Part shown: piece by piece, positions 25,594-33,310 of the stretch | Numbering within the stretch: position 1 is the stretch's first letter | Layout: every line of letters begins with the position of its first letter | DNA from: Streptomyces bicolor | Lineage (GTDB): Bacteria > Actinomycetota > Actinomycetes > Streptomycetales > Streptomycetaceae | Assembly: GCF_000719285.1 (NCBI RefSeq) | Contig: NZ_JOFS01000002.1 | Span: 62,001 to 126,000 of the forward strand | DNA length: 64,000 nucleotides | Reading direction: 5' to 3' | Notes under the pieces: generated by a model | The model's input: the letters and a program-made list of their open reading frames with translations, nothing else | Told to the model about the DNA's origin: nothing | The model's database searches: none | Position numbers and translations under genes: made by a program

Positions 25594-26102
25594 GCCTGAT
25601 CGACGATGCCCACGTGGACGACGTGATCGTCCGCCCCGCTGAACCGGGGGAGTTGTCGACCGTCGCGGAACTGCGGTGGCAATGGATCCTCGAGAACGAC
25701 GGCACCGCACCGACGGCCGTCGACCGCGAGGACTTCGTACGCCACTTCGTCGCCTGGGCCGAGCGGAACGTCTCCTCGCACCGCTGCATGGTCCTCGTCA
25801 GCGGTGGCCTGGGGATCATTGGCATGGCCTGGCTGGCCGTAGTCCACCGTGTCCCGACGCCGCACGCGCTGCACCGGGCGTCCGGTGACCTCCAGTGCGT
25901 GTACGTCGTCCCCGAGTCGCGCGACGCGGGGCTGGGCGGCCGGCTGATCACCGAGACGCTGGCCAGGGCGAGGGACCTCGGACTGGAGCGGGTCACCGTC
26001 CACTCCTCGCCCCGGGCGATCCCCGCGTATGCCCGTCAGGGCTTCGAAAACTCGCCGCGACTGCTCCAGACGCATGTCGCGAGGGCGACACCGCGTCCCT
26101 GA
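25590..26102 (+). CDS. GNAT-family N-acetyltransferase
   Basis: 170 residues. The acetyl-CoA-binding motif A is VYVVPESRDAGLGGRLITE (R-x-x-G-x-G/A type), with the preceding strand LGIIGMAWLAVV and the motif-B Tyr in AIPAYARQGF. It starts at GTG 25590, overlapping the SUKH stop by four bases, so the two are co-translated. Substrate unknown. Convergent with the following surface-protein gene. Confidence 0.85.
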   Translation: MSLIDDAHVDDVIVRPAEPGELSTVAELRWQWILENDGTAPTAVDREDFVRHFVAWAERNVSSHRCMVLVSGGLGIIGMAWLAVVHRVPTPHALHRASGDLQCVYVVPESRDAGLGGRLITETLARARDLGLERVTVHSSPRAIPAYARQGFENSPRLLQTHVARATPRP

Positions 26103-26165
26103 GACCGGTCGGGCACATCCGCCCGACGGGCAGCTGTACCGGGAGGGCCTCAGGGACGCGTGCCG

Positions 26166-27404
26166 TCAGGAGGACTCGGCGCTCGCGCGGCGACGGCGTA
26201 CGGCGATGACCAGGACGCCGCCGAGGGCCGCCGTGGCGGCTGCGGCGCCGGCGATGAGCGGGGTGCCGTCGGAACCGGTGCTGGCGAGGTTGCCGTCGAC
26301 GGAGCCGGTTCCGGAGCCGCCGGTCGTGGCGCCAGCCGAGGTGCCGGACGAGGTGGAGCCGGTGCTGCCCGTGCCGCCGGTGGACTGGCCGTCGGGGTCG
26401 TTGCCGTTCCCGCCGTCCGTCGAGCCGCCGCCGGTGCCGGAGCCGCCGGAGGGGGAGGGGCCGGGTTCGTAGTCGGTGGGGATGGCGATGCGGATCTGGG
26501 CCTTGTCGTTGGCGGGGTTCTTGTCGAAGGCCGGGTGGATGTCGTAGACGGAGGTCGCCTTCACCTCACCGGTGGTGGTCTTCGCGTCGTCCTTGATCTC
26601 CAGCATGAAGGTGAAGGAGAGGGACTCGCCGACGTCGATGGTGTGGTCGGCGGGCCAGCAGACGTACTTGGCCTTGCGCGGCGTCCCACCGGGCCCGGAC
26701 GGGCCGTCGATCCCGAACGGCGCGCATTCCTCGGGCACTTCGGCGGCGACCGTGCCCGGCGGGATCTGCACCATGAGCGCCGTCTGGTCGTCGCTCTCCT
26801 GGTTCTGGATCCAGCCGGGTCCGTCGTTGCGGAGCGTCGCCGTGACGGACTGCTTGTCGCCCGCGAGCGCCTCGGTGTCGTCACCGACGGCGACGAGGTC
26901 GGCGGAGTTGTCCGCGGTCAGGGTCAGCCGCCGGTGACTGTCGCCGAATCCCTCGCCCGGGGCCTCGCCGGTCGGGCCGGTGCCGTACTCGATGGCCTCC
27001 ATCAGCGCGTTGGGCAGCGCCTTGAACCGCACGGGCGTCTCGATGGACGCGCCGGGTTCGATGACCGTGTCGAGTTCGCAGAGCGCCTGCCTGACCTGGT
27101 CCTCGATGGTCGAGTAGGTGCAGCCCTGCACGGCCTCGGGGAAGTCGAGCCCCCGGGTCAGCCGGACCCGGAAGGTGACGCCGTCCGCGGCCGCGGTGCC
27201 CTTGTTGGTGACGACGACGGACTCGTCGTACACCTCACCGGGTTTGGGAGACGTACCCGGCAGATTCGAGATCACCAGGGAGGGCTCGCCCTCCTCGGCG
27301 AACGCCGAGGGCGCGACGGCCACGGGAACGGCCGCGACGACCGCGGCGGCGGCCACGAGGGCCGCCGAGTGACGGATGTGCGAGGGGCGGATGCGCTGGC
27401 GCAC
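26166..27404 (-). CDS. Sortase-anchored cell-surface protein with LASTG motif
   Basis: 412 residues. GTG 27404 follows GAGGAG by about 9 nt and starts a Sec signal peptide (residues 1-36, ending SAFA). The mature region has immunoglobulin-like, DUF11-like beta domains (VVVTNKGTAAADGVTFRVRL). Then a Gly/Ser/Thr-rich stalk, the sortase signal LASTG, a hydrophobic helix and an RRRRA tail complete the cell-wall sorting signal. LAxTG is the preferred motif of Streptomyces class E sortases, so covalent wall attachment is expected. Role unknown, perhaps structural or adhesive. Confidence 0.85.
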   Translation of the reverse strand: MRQRIRPSHIRHSAALVAAAAVVAAVPVAVAPSAFAEEGEPSLVISNLPGTSPKPGEVYDESVVVTNKGTAAADGVTFRVRLTRGLDFPEAVQGCTYSTIEDQVRQALCELDTVIEPGASIETPVRFKALPNALMEAIEYGTGPTGEAPGEGFGDSHRRLTLTADNSADLVAVGDDTEALAGDKQSVTATLRNDGPGWIQNQESDDQTALMVQIPPGTVAAEVPEECAPFGIDGPSGPGGTPRKAKYVCWPADHTIDVGESLSFTFMLEIKDDAKTTTGEVKATSVYDIHPAFDKNPANDKAQIRIAIPTDYEPGPSPSGGSGTGGGSTDGGNGNDPDGQSTGGTGSTGSTSSGTSAGATTGGSGTGSVDGNLASTGSDGTPLIAGAAAATAALGGVLVIAVRRRRASAESS

Positions 27405-27544
27405 GGATGGATCTCCTCGTCGGGACAGAAGCACGGCGACTGGAGTTTTCCTTCCAGTCATGTTCTGGACAGCCGGAGGGTGCCCAGGGTTGTGCCGCCG
27501 TTTGGGGAGATCCTGTGACCGCACCCACGAAGCAGCCAGGGAGG
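27405..27544. promoter_or_regulatory. Upstream region of the LASTG surface protein gene
   Basis: 140 bp between the surface-protein start and the stop of the WXG-like gene on the same strand. The ribosome site is evident; I see no convincing promoter hexamers or hairpin. Confidence 0.3.
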
Positions 27545-28303
27545 TCAGCCGAACGGATTCGCCCCGGGAGTCGGCCGCGTCCCTATCTCCGGCTCGCCCG
27601 GAGTACTGCCCTCCTGCCCGACCGTGGGCCCCGCCGGACGCTGCTCCCCGGGAGCCGGCAGATCAGTCGAGTCGGGCTCGGGGAACTGATGCGTCGGAGA
27701 CTCGTCGATCGGAGTGCGCTGACCGTCCGGAAGCAGATGGGGCCCGCCCTGGATGTTCTCTCCCGGGAACGGGGACGCGAAGCCCGGGTCCCGCGCGACG
27801 GGTGGCTGGAATCCCCGGTCGAACGGGGTGATGCCGTTGTCGACCGGATGCGGGCCCAGCGGGCGCACGTCCCCGCCGACGCTGCCCGGGAACCTGGGGT
27901 CGAGGCCGGTGTTGGGGTACGGACCCGATCCCACCGCACCGCCGCCCGCCATGGGGGCCGACATGACCCCGACCCCGACTCCCCTCGCCGACGCGGTCTG
28001 CAGGCCCAGCTTCTCGAAGTCCTGGGAGACCAGGTCGTCGTTCCACTCGTGACCGTCCGCGGACTTGCGCAGGTTGGTCGCGCCCGCCTTCGTACGGTCG
28101 TGGAGCCCCTTCAGAGCCTTGCCCCAACTGCTGGAGATTTCCTGGAGGGCCGGGCCTATCGACCATCCCGTCATCGTGGAGCCGGCCGTCGCCGCCTCCT
28201 TGACCGCCTTGTCCGACGGCTCCTTCATGTCATCGGCTATGCCGTCGGCCGCACCTGCCGAGCCGCGCAGCTCGTTGGGGCTGACCGTCAAATTCCCTGC
28301 CAT
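27545..28303 (-). CDS. WXG100/ESX-like protein with Pro/Gly-rich tail
   Basis: 252 residues. The first ~105 are helical and resemble ESX-type secreted proteins (LTVSPNELRGSAGAADGIA ... SSSWGKALKGLHDRTKAGA), with a Trp-Gly pair in the expected turn. The rest is a Pro/Gly-rich, probably disordered tail (GANPFG end). It is the last gene of a three-gene set with a lipoprotein and a DUF1023 hydrolase. Type VII-type export is possible but no secretion genes are in the window. Confidence 0.7.
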   Translation of the reverse strand: MAGNLTVSPNELRGSAGAADGIADDMKEPSDKAVKEAATAGSTMTGWSIGPALQEISSSWGKALKGLHDRTKAGATNLRKSADGHEWNDDLVSQDFEKLGLQTASARGVGVGVMSAPMAGGGAVGSGPYPNTGLDPRFPGSVGGDVRPLGPHPVDNGITPFDRGFQPPVARDPGFASPFPGENIQGGPHLLPDGQRTPIDESPTHQFPEPDSTDLPAPGEQRPAGPTVGQEGSTPGEPEIGTRPTPGANPFG

Positions 28304-28355
28304 GGAGTGGTTTTCCTTCCTGAGGGAGAGATATTGGACCGAGCGCGGGCCGGTG

Positions 28356-28904
28356 CTAGAACTTCTGCTGTTTCACACCGGGTGGGAGGAAGCAGGTGGT
28401 GTCGACACTGAATTGCAGTTCGTCGGGTTCCTTGCCCTGCGCACCGTCCAGGCTGTGCACGTCGAGGTCGTACCACTCGCCTCCGTCCTCGGCCTCGAAG
28501 TTCCAGATGATGGGGCGCTCGTCGCCCGGCCGCTCGTTGCCACCGAGATCCTTGAATCCCTGCTTCTCGAGGGCCTTGCGGAGCTTTCTCACAGTCTGGA
28601 TGTGCTGATCGCGCGGAAGGTCCGCCCTTACGCGGTACCTGAGGTAGAAACGGCCGTCGTCCGCGACTTCGTCATGCTCGCCGACACAGTCGTAGAAGTG
28701 GACGATTTCTTCTTTGGGCTTGAGCTTCACGTCGGCAGGGCCCGCCATTTGCTCGGTGAAATCGCGGGCGAGCCCCAGTGCGGCGTCCCGCGTCTTGCGG
28801 GGCAGTGGATCGTTGATGTCCCTGCCACCGTCGGATCCGCAGGCCGTGACCGCGAACAGGAGCAAGGCGCCGAGCGCGCACAGAGGTGTGCGGATAGTGA
28901 TCAT
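28356..28904 (-). CDS. Small secreted lipoprotein
   Basis: 182 residues. The signal peptide ends in lipobox AVTAC followed by GSDGG. The mature part is charged with two later Cys residues (YDCVGEHD, DTTCFLP) that could pair. I recognise no family. The start is chosen at ATG 28904 because GAGGAAG is 6 nt upstream; ATGs at 28907 and 28919 are alternatives. It lies between the DUF1023 hydrolase gene and the WXG-like gene with short gaps, so it is likely co-expressed and may work at the cell surface with them. Confidence 0.75.
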   Translation of the reverse strand: MITIRTPLCALGALLLFAVTACGSDGGRDINDPLPRKTRDAALGLARDFTEQMAGPADVKLKPKEEIVHFYDCVGEHDEVADDGRFYLRYRVRADLPRDQHIQTVRKLRKALEKQGFKDLGGNERPGDERPIIWNFEAEDGGEWYDLDVHSLDGAQGKEPDELQFSVDTTCFLPPGVKQQKF

Positions 28905-28925
28905 CATCGTCTTCCTCATCGCGGT

Positions 28926-30584
28926 CTACCAGGGCACCATCGGTATGTCGTTGTCCTGCTTGGGCTCTGTCTCCGGCTGCCTGCCGGCGATGATCAGGCC
29001 TTGGTTGGTCAGGGCGTCGCCCTTCCAGTAATCGCTGTGCCCGCCGTTGTGGTCGACCTTGAAGTTGTTGCCTCCGAAGGGCTCCTCGGTGGGGTTGTCG
29101 CCGAGGTTGAAGTCGGCGAACCCGTTGGCGACGCCGTCGCCCTGGGACGTTCCGATCCAGACGTGGTCGGGGTCGATGTTGAGGTCCTCGGCCTTGTTGA
29201 CGTGCATACCGGGACTGCCGACAGCCACGATGTCGTCCGCGCCCAGGCCACCGTCCATGGACGCCGCGTTGCCGACCACGGTGGATCCATAGCTGTGCCC
29301 AAGCACGGTCAGGTGGGAGGGCTCTCCCTCGTGCGAGGCCCGGACCCCTTGGACGAAGTCCCGCAGCCGCGGAGCCGCCTCCTGGGCCCTGTCCTCGTCG
29401 GTCACACCGCCGCCGGCCAGTCCCATGCCGTTCTCGAACTCAGGTGCGTCGTAACCCAGCCAGAAGATGGTGGAGACGTCTCCGTTCGGCTTGCCATCGG
29501 CGTACGCGGAATCCTGCAGGTCACCGATGCGGCCCAACTGGCCGGGGACGCTGTCCATCGTGGTGTCGGTGCCCGGAACCTGGATGGCGGTGTGCGCGGC
29601 CGTGTCCGGGTTGCCCATCGCGATGACGGCCCTGCCGTTGCCGCTGCCGTCGAAGTCGAGCAGATAGAGCTGCTTTCTCTCCTCGGTCTGGCCGTCGTTC
29701 TTTTCCAGCTCGTCGCGGAGCAACGCCAGCTGGTTCTGCCGGTTGTTGAGCTCGTCGTTGCTCGCGCCGGGGTTCTCCGCGCGGGCGTCACCGTTCACCA
29801 GCGCGTCGTACTCCTGGTCCAGGGCGATGCGGTTGGCTTCGTTCCGTACGAAGGAGGGGAGGCCATTCGTCGACCCGATCTCCTTCGGGTACATGGTCAT
29901 GTACTCGCGCTGTTCCGTCGGGCTCAGCGCGTCCCACCACTTGGCGGCGTCCTTGGGGTCTTCCGGTATCTGCGGCCCCTGGATGCCGAGGGCCTTCATG
30001 GCGGCCTTCGCGTCGTCGCCGGACTCGTCGACCGCCCCGGCCCGGAAGCGGTCCATGATGTCGCCGTTCAGCCCGGACAGGGCCTTGGTTCCCTGGTCGC
30101 TGGCTTCACGGGCGTCCTTGAGGGCCTGGTCTATCCACTGCCGGTACTCACCGAGCGGGCCGCTGCGCTCGCGAACGAGGTCCTGGTAGTCCGGGTCGTG
30201 CCGCGCTCCCTGATCGGTGGGGAGGCTGGCGTCGGTGACGTTGCCCTCGTCGTCGACCGCGTAGCCGTTCTCCTCGGCCCTGCGAACCGCGTTGCGCAGA
30301 GCGTTCTGCGCCTGCTCCATCCGGAAGCGGGTCTCGTCCATGACCTCCGCGATGGTCACGGCCTCGGTGCGGGCGATGCCGATACGGGACTCGACGTCCT
30401 CGAGGTAGAAGAGTGCGGAATCCGCGTCCTTGCCCGTCCATTGGCCGTGCAGCGGACCCGTGACGTTACGCCGGTGTCGCTGCTGCAGGGACTCCATCGT
30501 GCCGCCGAGCTTCTCCCACGCCTTGGCCGCGCCCTCGAAGTCCGAAAAGTCCTGCTTCATCAAGCGTGCGAAATCTGACGCCAC
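28926..30584 (-). CDS. DUF1023 alpha/beta hydrolase with N-terminal WXG-like helical domain
   Basis: 552 residues. Residues about 1-110 are helical with a W-x-G motif at 49-51 (GQWTG), resembling ESX-type proteins. The hydrolase domain occupies about 300-540: nucleophile elbow GHSYGS with Ser431 and a late His in HNGGHSDYW. There is no Sec signal peptide. GTG 30584 follows GGGGGAG. Architecture of N-terminal WXG-like domain plus effector domain is typical of type VII substrates, and DUF1023 proteins are common in actinobacteria. Substrate unknown. First gene of a set with the lipoprotein and the WXG-like gene. Confidence 0.8.
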   Translation of the reverse strand: MASDFARLMKQDFSDFEGAAKAWEKLGGTMESLQQRHRRNVTGPLHGQWTGKDADSALFYLEDVESRIGIARTEAVTIAEVMDETRFRMEQAQNALRNAVRRAEENGYAVDDEGNVTDASLPTDQGARHDPDYQDLVRERSGPLGEYRQWIDQALKDAREASDQGTKALSGLNGDIMDRFRAGAVDESGDDAKAAMKALGIQGPQIPEDPKDAAKWWDALSPTEQREYMTMYPKEIGSTNGLPSFVRNEANRIALDQEYDALVNGDARAENPGASNDELNNRQNQLALLRDELEKNDGQTEERKQLYLLDFDGSGNGRAVIAMGNPDTAAHTAIQVPGTDTTMDSVPGQLGRIGDLQDSAYADGKPNGDVSTIFWLGYDAPEFENGMGLAGGGVTDEDRAQEAAPRLRDFVQGVRASHEGEPSHLTVLGHSYGSTVVGNAASMDGGLGADDIVAVGSPGMHVNKAEDLNIDPDHVWIGTSQGDGVANGFADFNLGDNPTEEPFGGNNFKVDHNGGHSDYWKGDALTNQGLIIAGRQPETEPKQDNDIPMVPW

Positions 30585-30721
30585 GCCAACTCCCCCGATA
30601 TGCCCGATTTGAACTTATATAACTGATCATCAGCTGAACGCGATCATGTTAGCGGGCATGTGAGCACAGGGGATGAGTCGAGATACTCAGAAGCGTGCCC
30701 GGGAAGGGGAGATGGAAGGGG

Positions 30722-30819
30722 AGGCCGTGGCGGGATTCGAACCCGCGTAACTCCCCGCGAGCGGAGCTCGCTGATGGGTGCAGTGCAGGCGAGCCCCTGA
30801 ACCACTCGGGCACACCTGC
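30722..30819 (-). pseudogene. Disrupted tandem copy of tRNA-Cys
   Basis: This 98-nt element shares 31 nt of its 3' half (one mismatch) and 32 nt of its 5' half (identical) with the intact tRNA-Cys at 30833-30904. It differs in two ways. The 5-nt anticodon-loop/stem segment is replaced by 31 nt, and the acceptor 5' strand no longer pairs fully (4 of 7). The new middle still offers CTCGC and GCGAG arms around a 17-nt loop plus an extra hairpin (CTCCGCTCGCGGGGAG), like an enlarged variable arm. Confidence 0.65.
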
Positions 30820-30832
30820 GCGCATTGATGAG

Positions 30833-30904
30833 AGGCCGTGGCGGGATTCGAACCCACGTAACTCGCTTTGCAGGCGAGCCCCTGAACCACTCGGGCACAC
30901 GGCC
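30833..30904 (-). tRNA. tRNA-Cys (anticodon GCA)
   Basis: 72 nt without encoded CCA. The acceptor GGCCGTG pairs fully with CACGGCC; the discriminator is T73, the Cys identity base. The anticodon arm is CTCGC-CTGCAAA-GCGAG, giving anticodon GCA. The T arm is GTGGG-TTCGAAT-CCCGC with one G-T pair. The D stem is short (three pairs). Streptomyces also have a tRNA-Cys in a Gly-Cys-Val cluster elsewhere, so this is probably a second isoacceptor gene. Confidence 0.85.
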
Positions 30905-31115
30905 GTCGACAAGTCCGGTGGATCGAGCTTGATCGGGCTTGGTCGGTGCATTGAACGTACGGGCCGGCGGGTGGGCCGCTCAAGGGAATCGTCGGCCCTG
31001 CAACGGGACTGCCACACCGCGTTCATGAAACGCGGCGGTCGTACGACCAAGGTCCCAGCGCGGGGCCGTCTCTCGACAGGGGTAAAAGTCGGTTGTGGCC
31101 CTTACGCTGGCGTGC
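30905..31115. promoter_or_regulatory. Divergent region between tRNA-Cys and the MFS gene
   Basis: 211 bp. A perfect 12-bp palindrome GGTCGTACGACC lies at 31037-31048. A -10-like TACGCT (31103-31108) sits 7 nt before the MFS ATG, which suggests a leaderless transcript. No clear -35. Confidence 0.4.
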
Positions 31116-32564
31116 ATGAGTGTCCTTGAGCCGCGTGACGCCGATGTGGCGAAGAGAGCCGATGTCTCCTCGGGCGACGGGTCCGGGGTGAGCGTGCTGA
31201 GCCGGTCCTATCGGGCCCTCAGTATCGGGATCGTCTCCGTCGTGCTGCTCATCGCCTTCGAGGCGACCGCCGTCGGGACGGCCATGCCGGTCGCCGCGCG
31301 GGAGCTGGACGGGGTGTCGTTGTACGCCTTCGCGTTCTCGGGGTACTTCACCACCAGTCTGTTCGGGATGGTGCTCGCGGGACAGTGGTCGGACCGGCGG
31401 GGGCCGCTGGGGGCGCTGACGAGCGGGATCGCCGCCTTCGGGGCCGGGTTGCTGCTGTCGGGGACCGCCGGGGTCATGTGGCTGTTCATTCTCGGGCGGG
31501 CCGTGCAGGGGTTCGGGGGCGGGCTGGTGATCGTCGCCTTGTACGTCGTCGTGGGGCGGGCCTATCCGGAGCGGCTCCGGCCGGCGATCATGGCGGCGTT
31601 CGCGGCGAGCTGGGTCGTGCCGTCGATCGTGGGGCCGCTGGCCTCCGGGGCGGTGACCGAGCATCTGGGGTGGCGCTGGGTGTTCGTCGGGATTCCGGTG
31701 CTCGTCGTCTTTCCGCTCGCGCTCGCGCTGCCGCAGATACGGCGCCGAGCGGGGGGACCGCTCGATGACTCGGCCGGCAGCGCCTCCTTCGACCGGCGGC
31801 GCATCCGGCTCGCCCTCGGCATCTCCCTCGGCGCGGGGTTGCTCCAGTACGCCGCCCAGGACCTGCGGTGGCTCTCCCTCCTCCCCGGCGCCGTCGGTGC
31901 CGCGTTCCTCGTGCCGGCCGTGCTCGGGCTGCTCCCGCGCGGCACGTACCGGGCGGCGCGCGGGCTGCCGTCCGTGGTGCTGTTGCGCGGCGTCGCCGCG
32001 GGGTCCTTCATCGCCGCCGAGTCCTTCGTGCCGCTGATGCTGGTCACCCAGCGGGGGCTGTCGCCGACGCTCGCCGGGTTCTCGCTCGCGGCCGGTGGCG
32101 TGACGTGGGCGCTGGGGTCGTGGGTGCAGTCGCGGCCGCGGGTGGAGCCGTACCGGGAGCGTCTGATGACGGTGGGGATGGTGCTGGTGGCGGCTTCCAT
32201 CGCCGCCGCGCCGAGTGTGCTGATCGACTCGGTGCCCGCCTGGACCCTCGCCGTTGCGTGGGCGTTCGGCTGCTTCGGGATGGGGCTGGTGATCGCCTCC
32301 AGCAGCGTGCTCCTGCTCCAGCTCTCCGCTCCGGAGGAGGCCGGCACCAACTCCGCCGCCCTGCAGATCTCCGATGCCCTCTCCAACGTGATCCTGCTGG
32401 CCGCGGGCGGCGCGGCCTTCGCCGCGCTGGGCGGGGGTGCGGTGAGCCATACGGCCACGGCGGCGTCCGGGTCGCATCCGGCGGCGTTCGCGGCGGTGTT
32501 CCTGCCGATGGCGGGGGTGGCGTTGGTAGGGGCCTGGGTGACTACGCGGTTGCGGACCAGATGA
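31116..32564 (+). CDS. MFS transporter (drug-exporter type)
   Basis: 482 residues with about 14 hydrophobic segments. The motif between helices 2 and 3 is GQWSDRRGPLGAL, a variant of the MFS motif A (GxLaDrxGxkxxl). GRAVQGFGGGLVIVALYVVVGR matches motif B of the DHA2-type drug exporters. The early acidic residue in AFEATAVGTAMP is characteristic of that group. Likely exports a small compound; substrate unknown. ATG 31116 is used because it follows a -10-like hexamer by seven bases; a GTG at 31095 is the alternative. Confidence 0.82.
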   Translation: MSVLEPRDADVAKRADVSSGDGSGVSVLSRSYRALSIGIVSVVLLIAFEATAVGTAMPVAARELDGVSLYAFAFSGYFTTSLFGMVLAGQWSDRRGPLGALTSGIAAFGAGLLLSGTAGVMWLFILGRAVQGFGGGLVIVALYVVVGRAYPERLRPAIMAAFAASWVVPSIVGPLASGAVTEHLGWRWVFVGIPVLVVFPLALALPQIRRRAGGPLDDSAGSASFDRRRIRLALGISLGAGLLQYAAQDLRWLSLLPGAVGAAFLVPAVLGLLPRGTYRAARGLPSVVLLRGVAAGSFIAAESFVPLMLVTQRGLSPTLAGFSLAAGGVTWALGSWVQSRPRVEPYRERLMTVGMVLVAASIAAAPSVLIDSVPAWTLAVAWAFGCFGMGLVIASSSVLLLQLSAPEEAGTNSAALQISDALSNVILLAAGGAAFAALGGGAVSHTATAASGSHPAAFAAVFLPMAGVALVGAWVTTRLRTR

Positions 32565-32569
32565 CCATT

Positions 32570-32608
32570 CGGTACCACGATGGCCCCATGAGTGGTACCG
32601 TTTCGGTA
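32570..32608. promoter_or_regulatory. Operator repeats of the Doc toxin-antitoxin operon
   Basis: CGGTACCAC (32570-32578) and GTGGTACCG (32592-32600) form a perfect 9-bp inverted repeat with 13 nt between. A third half-site pairs TACCG-TTT-CGGTA (32596-32608), reaching the antitoxin start codon. Such arrays are typical for autoregulation by ribbon-helix-helix antitoxins. Confidence 0.65.
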
Positions 32609-32811
32609 TGGCTATGAACCTTCGTCTGCGTGACGACCAGCAGGAAGCTCTGAAGCTGCGGGCCGAGGAGGAGGGACGCAGCATGCACGCCATAGTGCTT
32701 CAGGCGATCGACAGGTATCTGGAGCAGGAGGCGGACCGCGCCACGGTGCGCCGTCTCGGGGCGAAGTACGCAGCGGCTCACGCCGACCTGCTGCGGAGGC
32801 TGGGGGAGTAG
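32608..32811 (+). CDS. Ribbon-helix-helix antitoxin
   Basis: 67 residues. The short N-terminal strand (MNLRLRDDQQEALKLRAEE) followed by GRSMHAIVLQAIDRYL is the ribbon-helix-helix (Arc/MetJ-like) DNA-binding fold. The charged C-terminus (EADRATVRRLGAKYAAAHADLLRRLGE) probably binds the toxin. A second ATG six bases downstream could be the start. It abuts the Doc gene with no gap and follows a set of inverted repeats, so it likely represses its own operon. Confidence 0.82.
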   Translation: MAMNLRLRDDQQEALKLRAEEEGRSMHAIVLQAIDRYLEQEADRATVRRLGAKYAAAHADLLRRLGE

Positions 32812-33195
32812 ATGAAGTACCTCACGGTCCAGGAGGTCCTGGACCTGGCGGAGCTGGCGTGCGGGGGGCAGCAGGTCGCGGTGCGTGACCTGGGGCTGCT
32901 CAGCTCCGCCGTCCATCGTCCCCAGTCCCAGATGTTCGGTGTCGAGGCGTACACCGACTTGTTCGAGAAGGCCGCCGCGTTGCTTCAGTCGCTCGCCGTC
33001 AATCACCCCCTGGTGGACGGCAACAAGCGCATGGCGTGGATGTCCACGGTCGTGTTCCTCGACTTCAACGGAAGTGAGATGGTCGGCGTCGATCAGGACG
33101 AGGCGTACAAACTCGTCGTCGAAGTGGCGTCCGGCGGCTTGGAGGATGTGGGGATGATCGCTCGGCGTCTGAGGGCGCTCCATGAGGCGATGTGA
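32812..33195 (+). CDS. Doc-family (Fic fold) toxin
   Basis: 127 residues. The Fic/Doc signature HPLVDGNKRMA occupies residues 65-75, with the helical Doc-type fold around it (VQEVLDLAELACGG, LLSSAVHRP). Phage P1 Doc phosphorylates EF-Tu through this motif and halts translation. Here the central residue after Asp is Gly rather than the Ala of P1 Doc, which falls between Doc and AMPylating Fic; the chemistry is therefore uncertain. The start codon directly follows the antitoxin stop. Confidence 0.85.
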   Translation: MKYLTVQEVLDLAELACGGQQVAVRDLGLLSSAVHRPQSQMFGVEAYTDLFEKAAALLQSLAVNHPLVDGNKRMAWMSTVVFLDFNGSEMVGVDQDEAYKLVVEVASGGLEDVGMIARRLRALHEAM

Positions 33196-33235
33196 GCTGA
33201 GTCCCATCCCTGGGTGACTCGGCATAGTCCGCGCG

Positions 33236-33262
33236 TTGACACCGCCGGCCCGCCGGTAGGGT
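33236..33262 (+). promoter_or_regulatory. Promoter-like hexamers before the helicase gene
   Basis: TTGACA (33236-33241) and TAGGGT (33257-33262) match the HrdB consensus well but are only 15 bp apart, shorter than the usual 16-19. They lie about 50 bp before the GTG start. Confidence 0.45.
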
Positions 33263-33310
33263 GGCCCGGTTGTCATACGTAGCCGAGCCGCCCGACCCCC
33301 TACGGAGACC

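Noticed and set aside
28065..30578. 837-residue plus-strand frame opposite the DUF1023 hydrolase operon
   Set aside because: No domain; the minus-strand genes have clear motifs, ribosome sites and signal peptide.
30722..30819. tRNA with a self-splicing intron in the anticodon loop
   Set aside because: The extra segment is only 26 nt net, far too short for a group I or II intron.
30722..30904. Selenocysteine tRNA
   Set aside because: The intact copy has a 7-bp acceptor, short variable loop and anticodon GCA with T73, all Cys features; no selA/selB nearby.
30644..31050. Minus-strand frames containing RVRIPPRP and ARVVQGLAC-type strings
   Set aside because: These strings are the known false translation of tRNA genes; the DNA is the tRNA-Cys and its copy.
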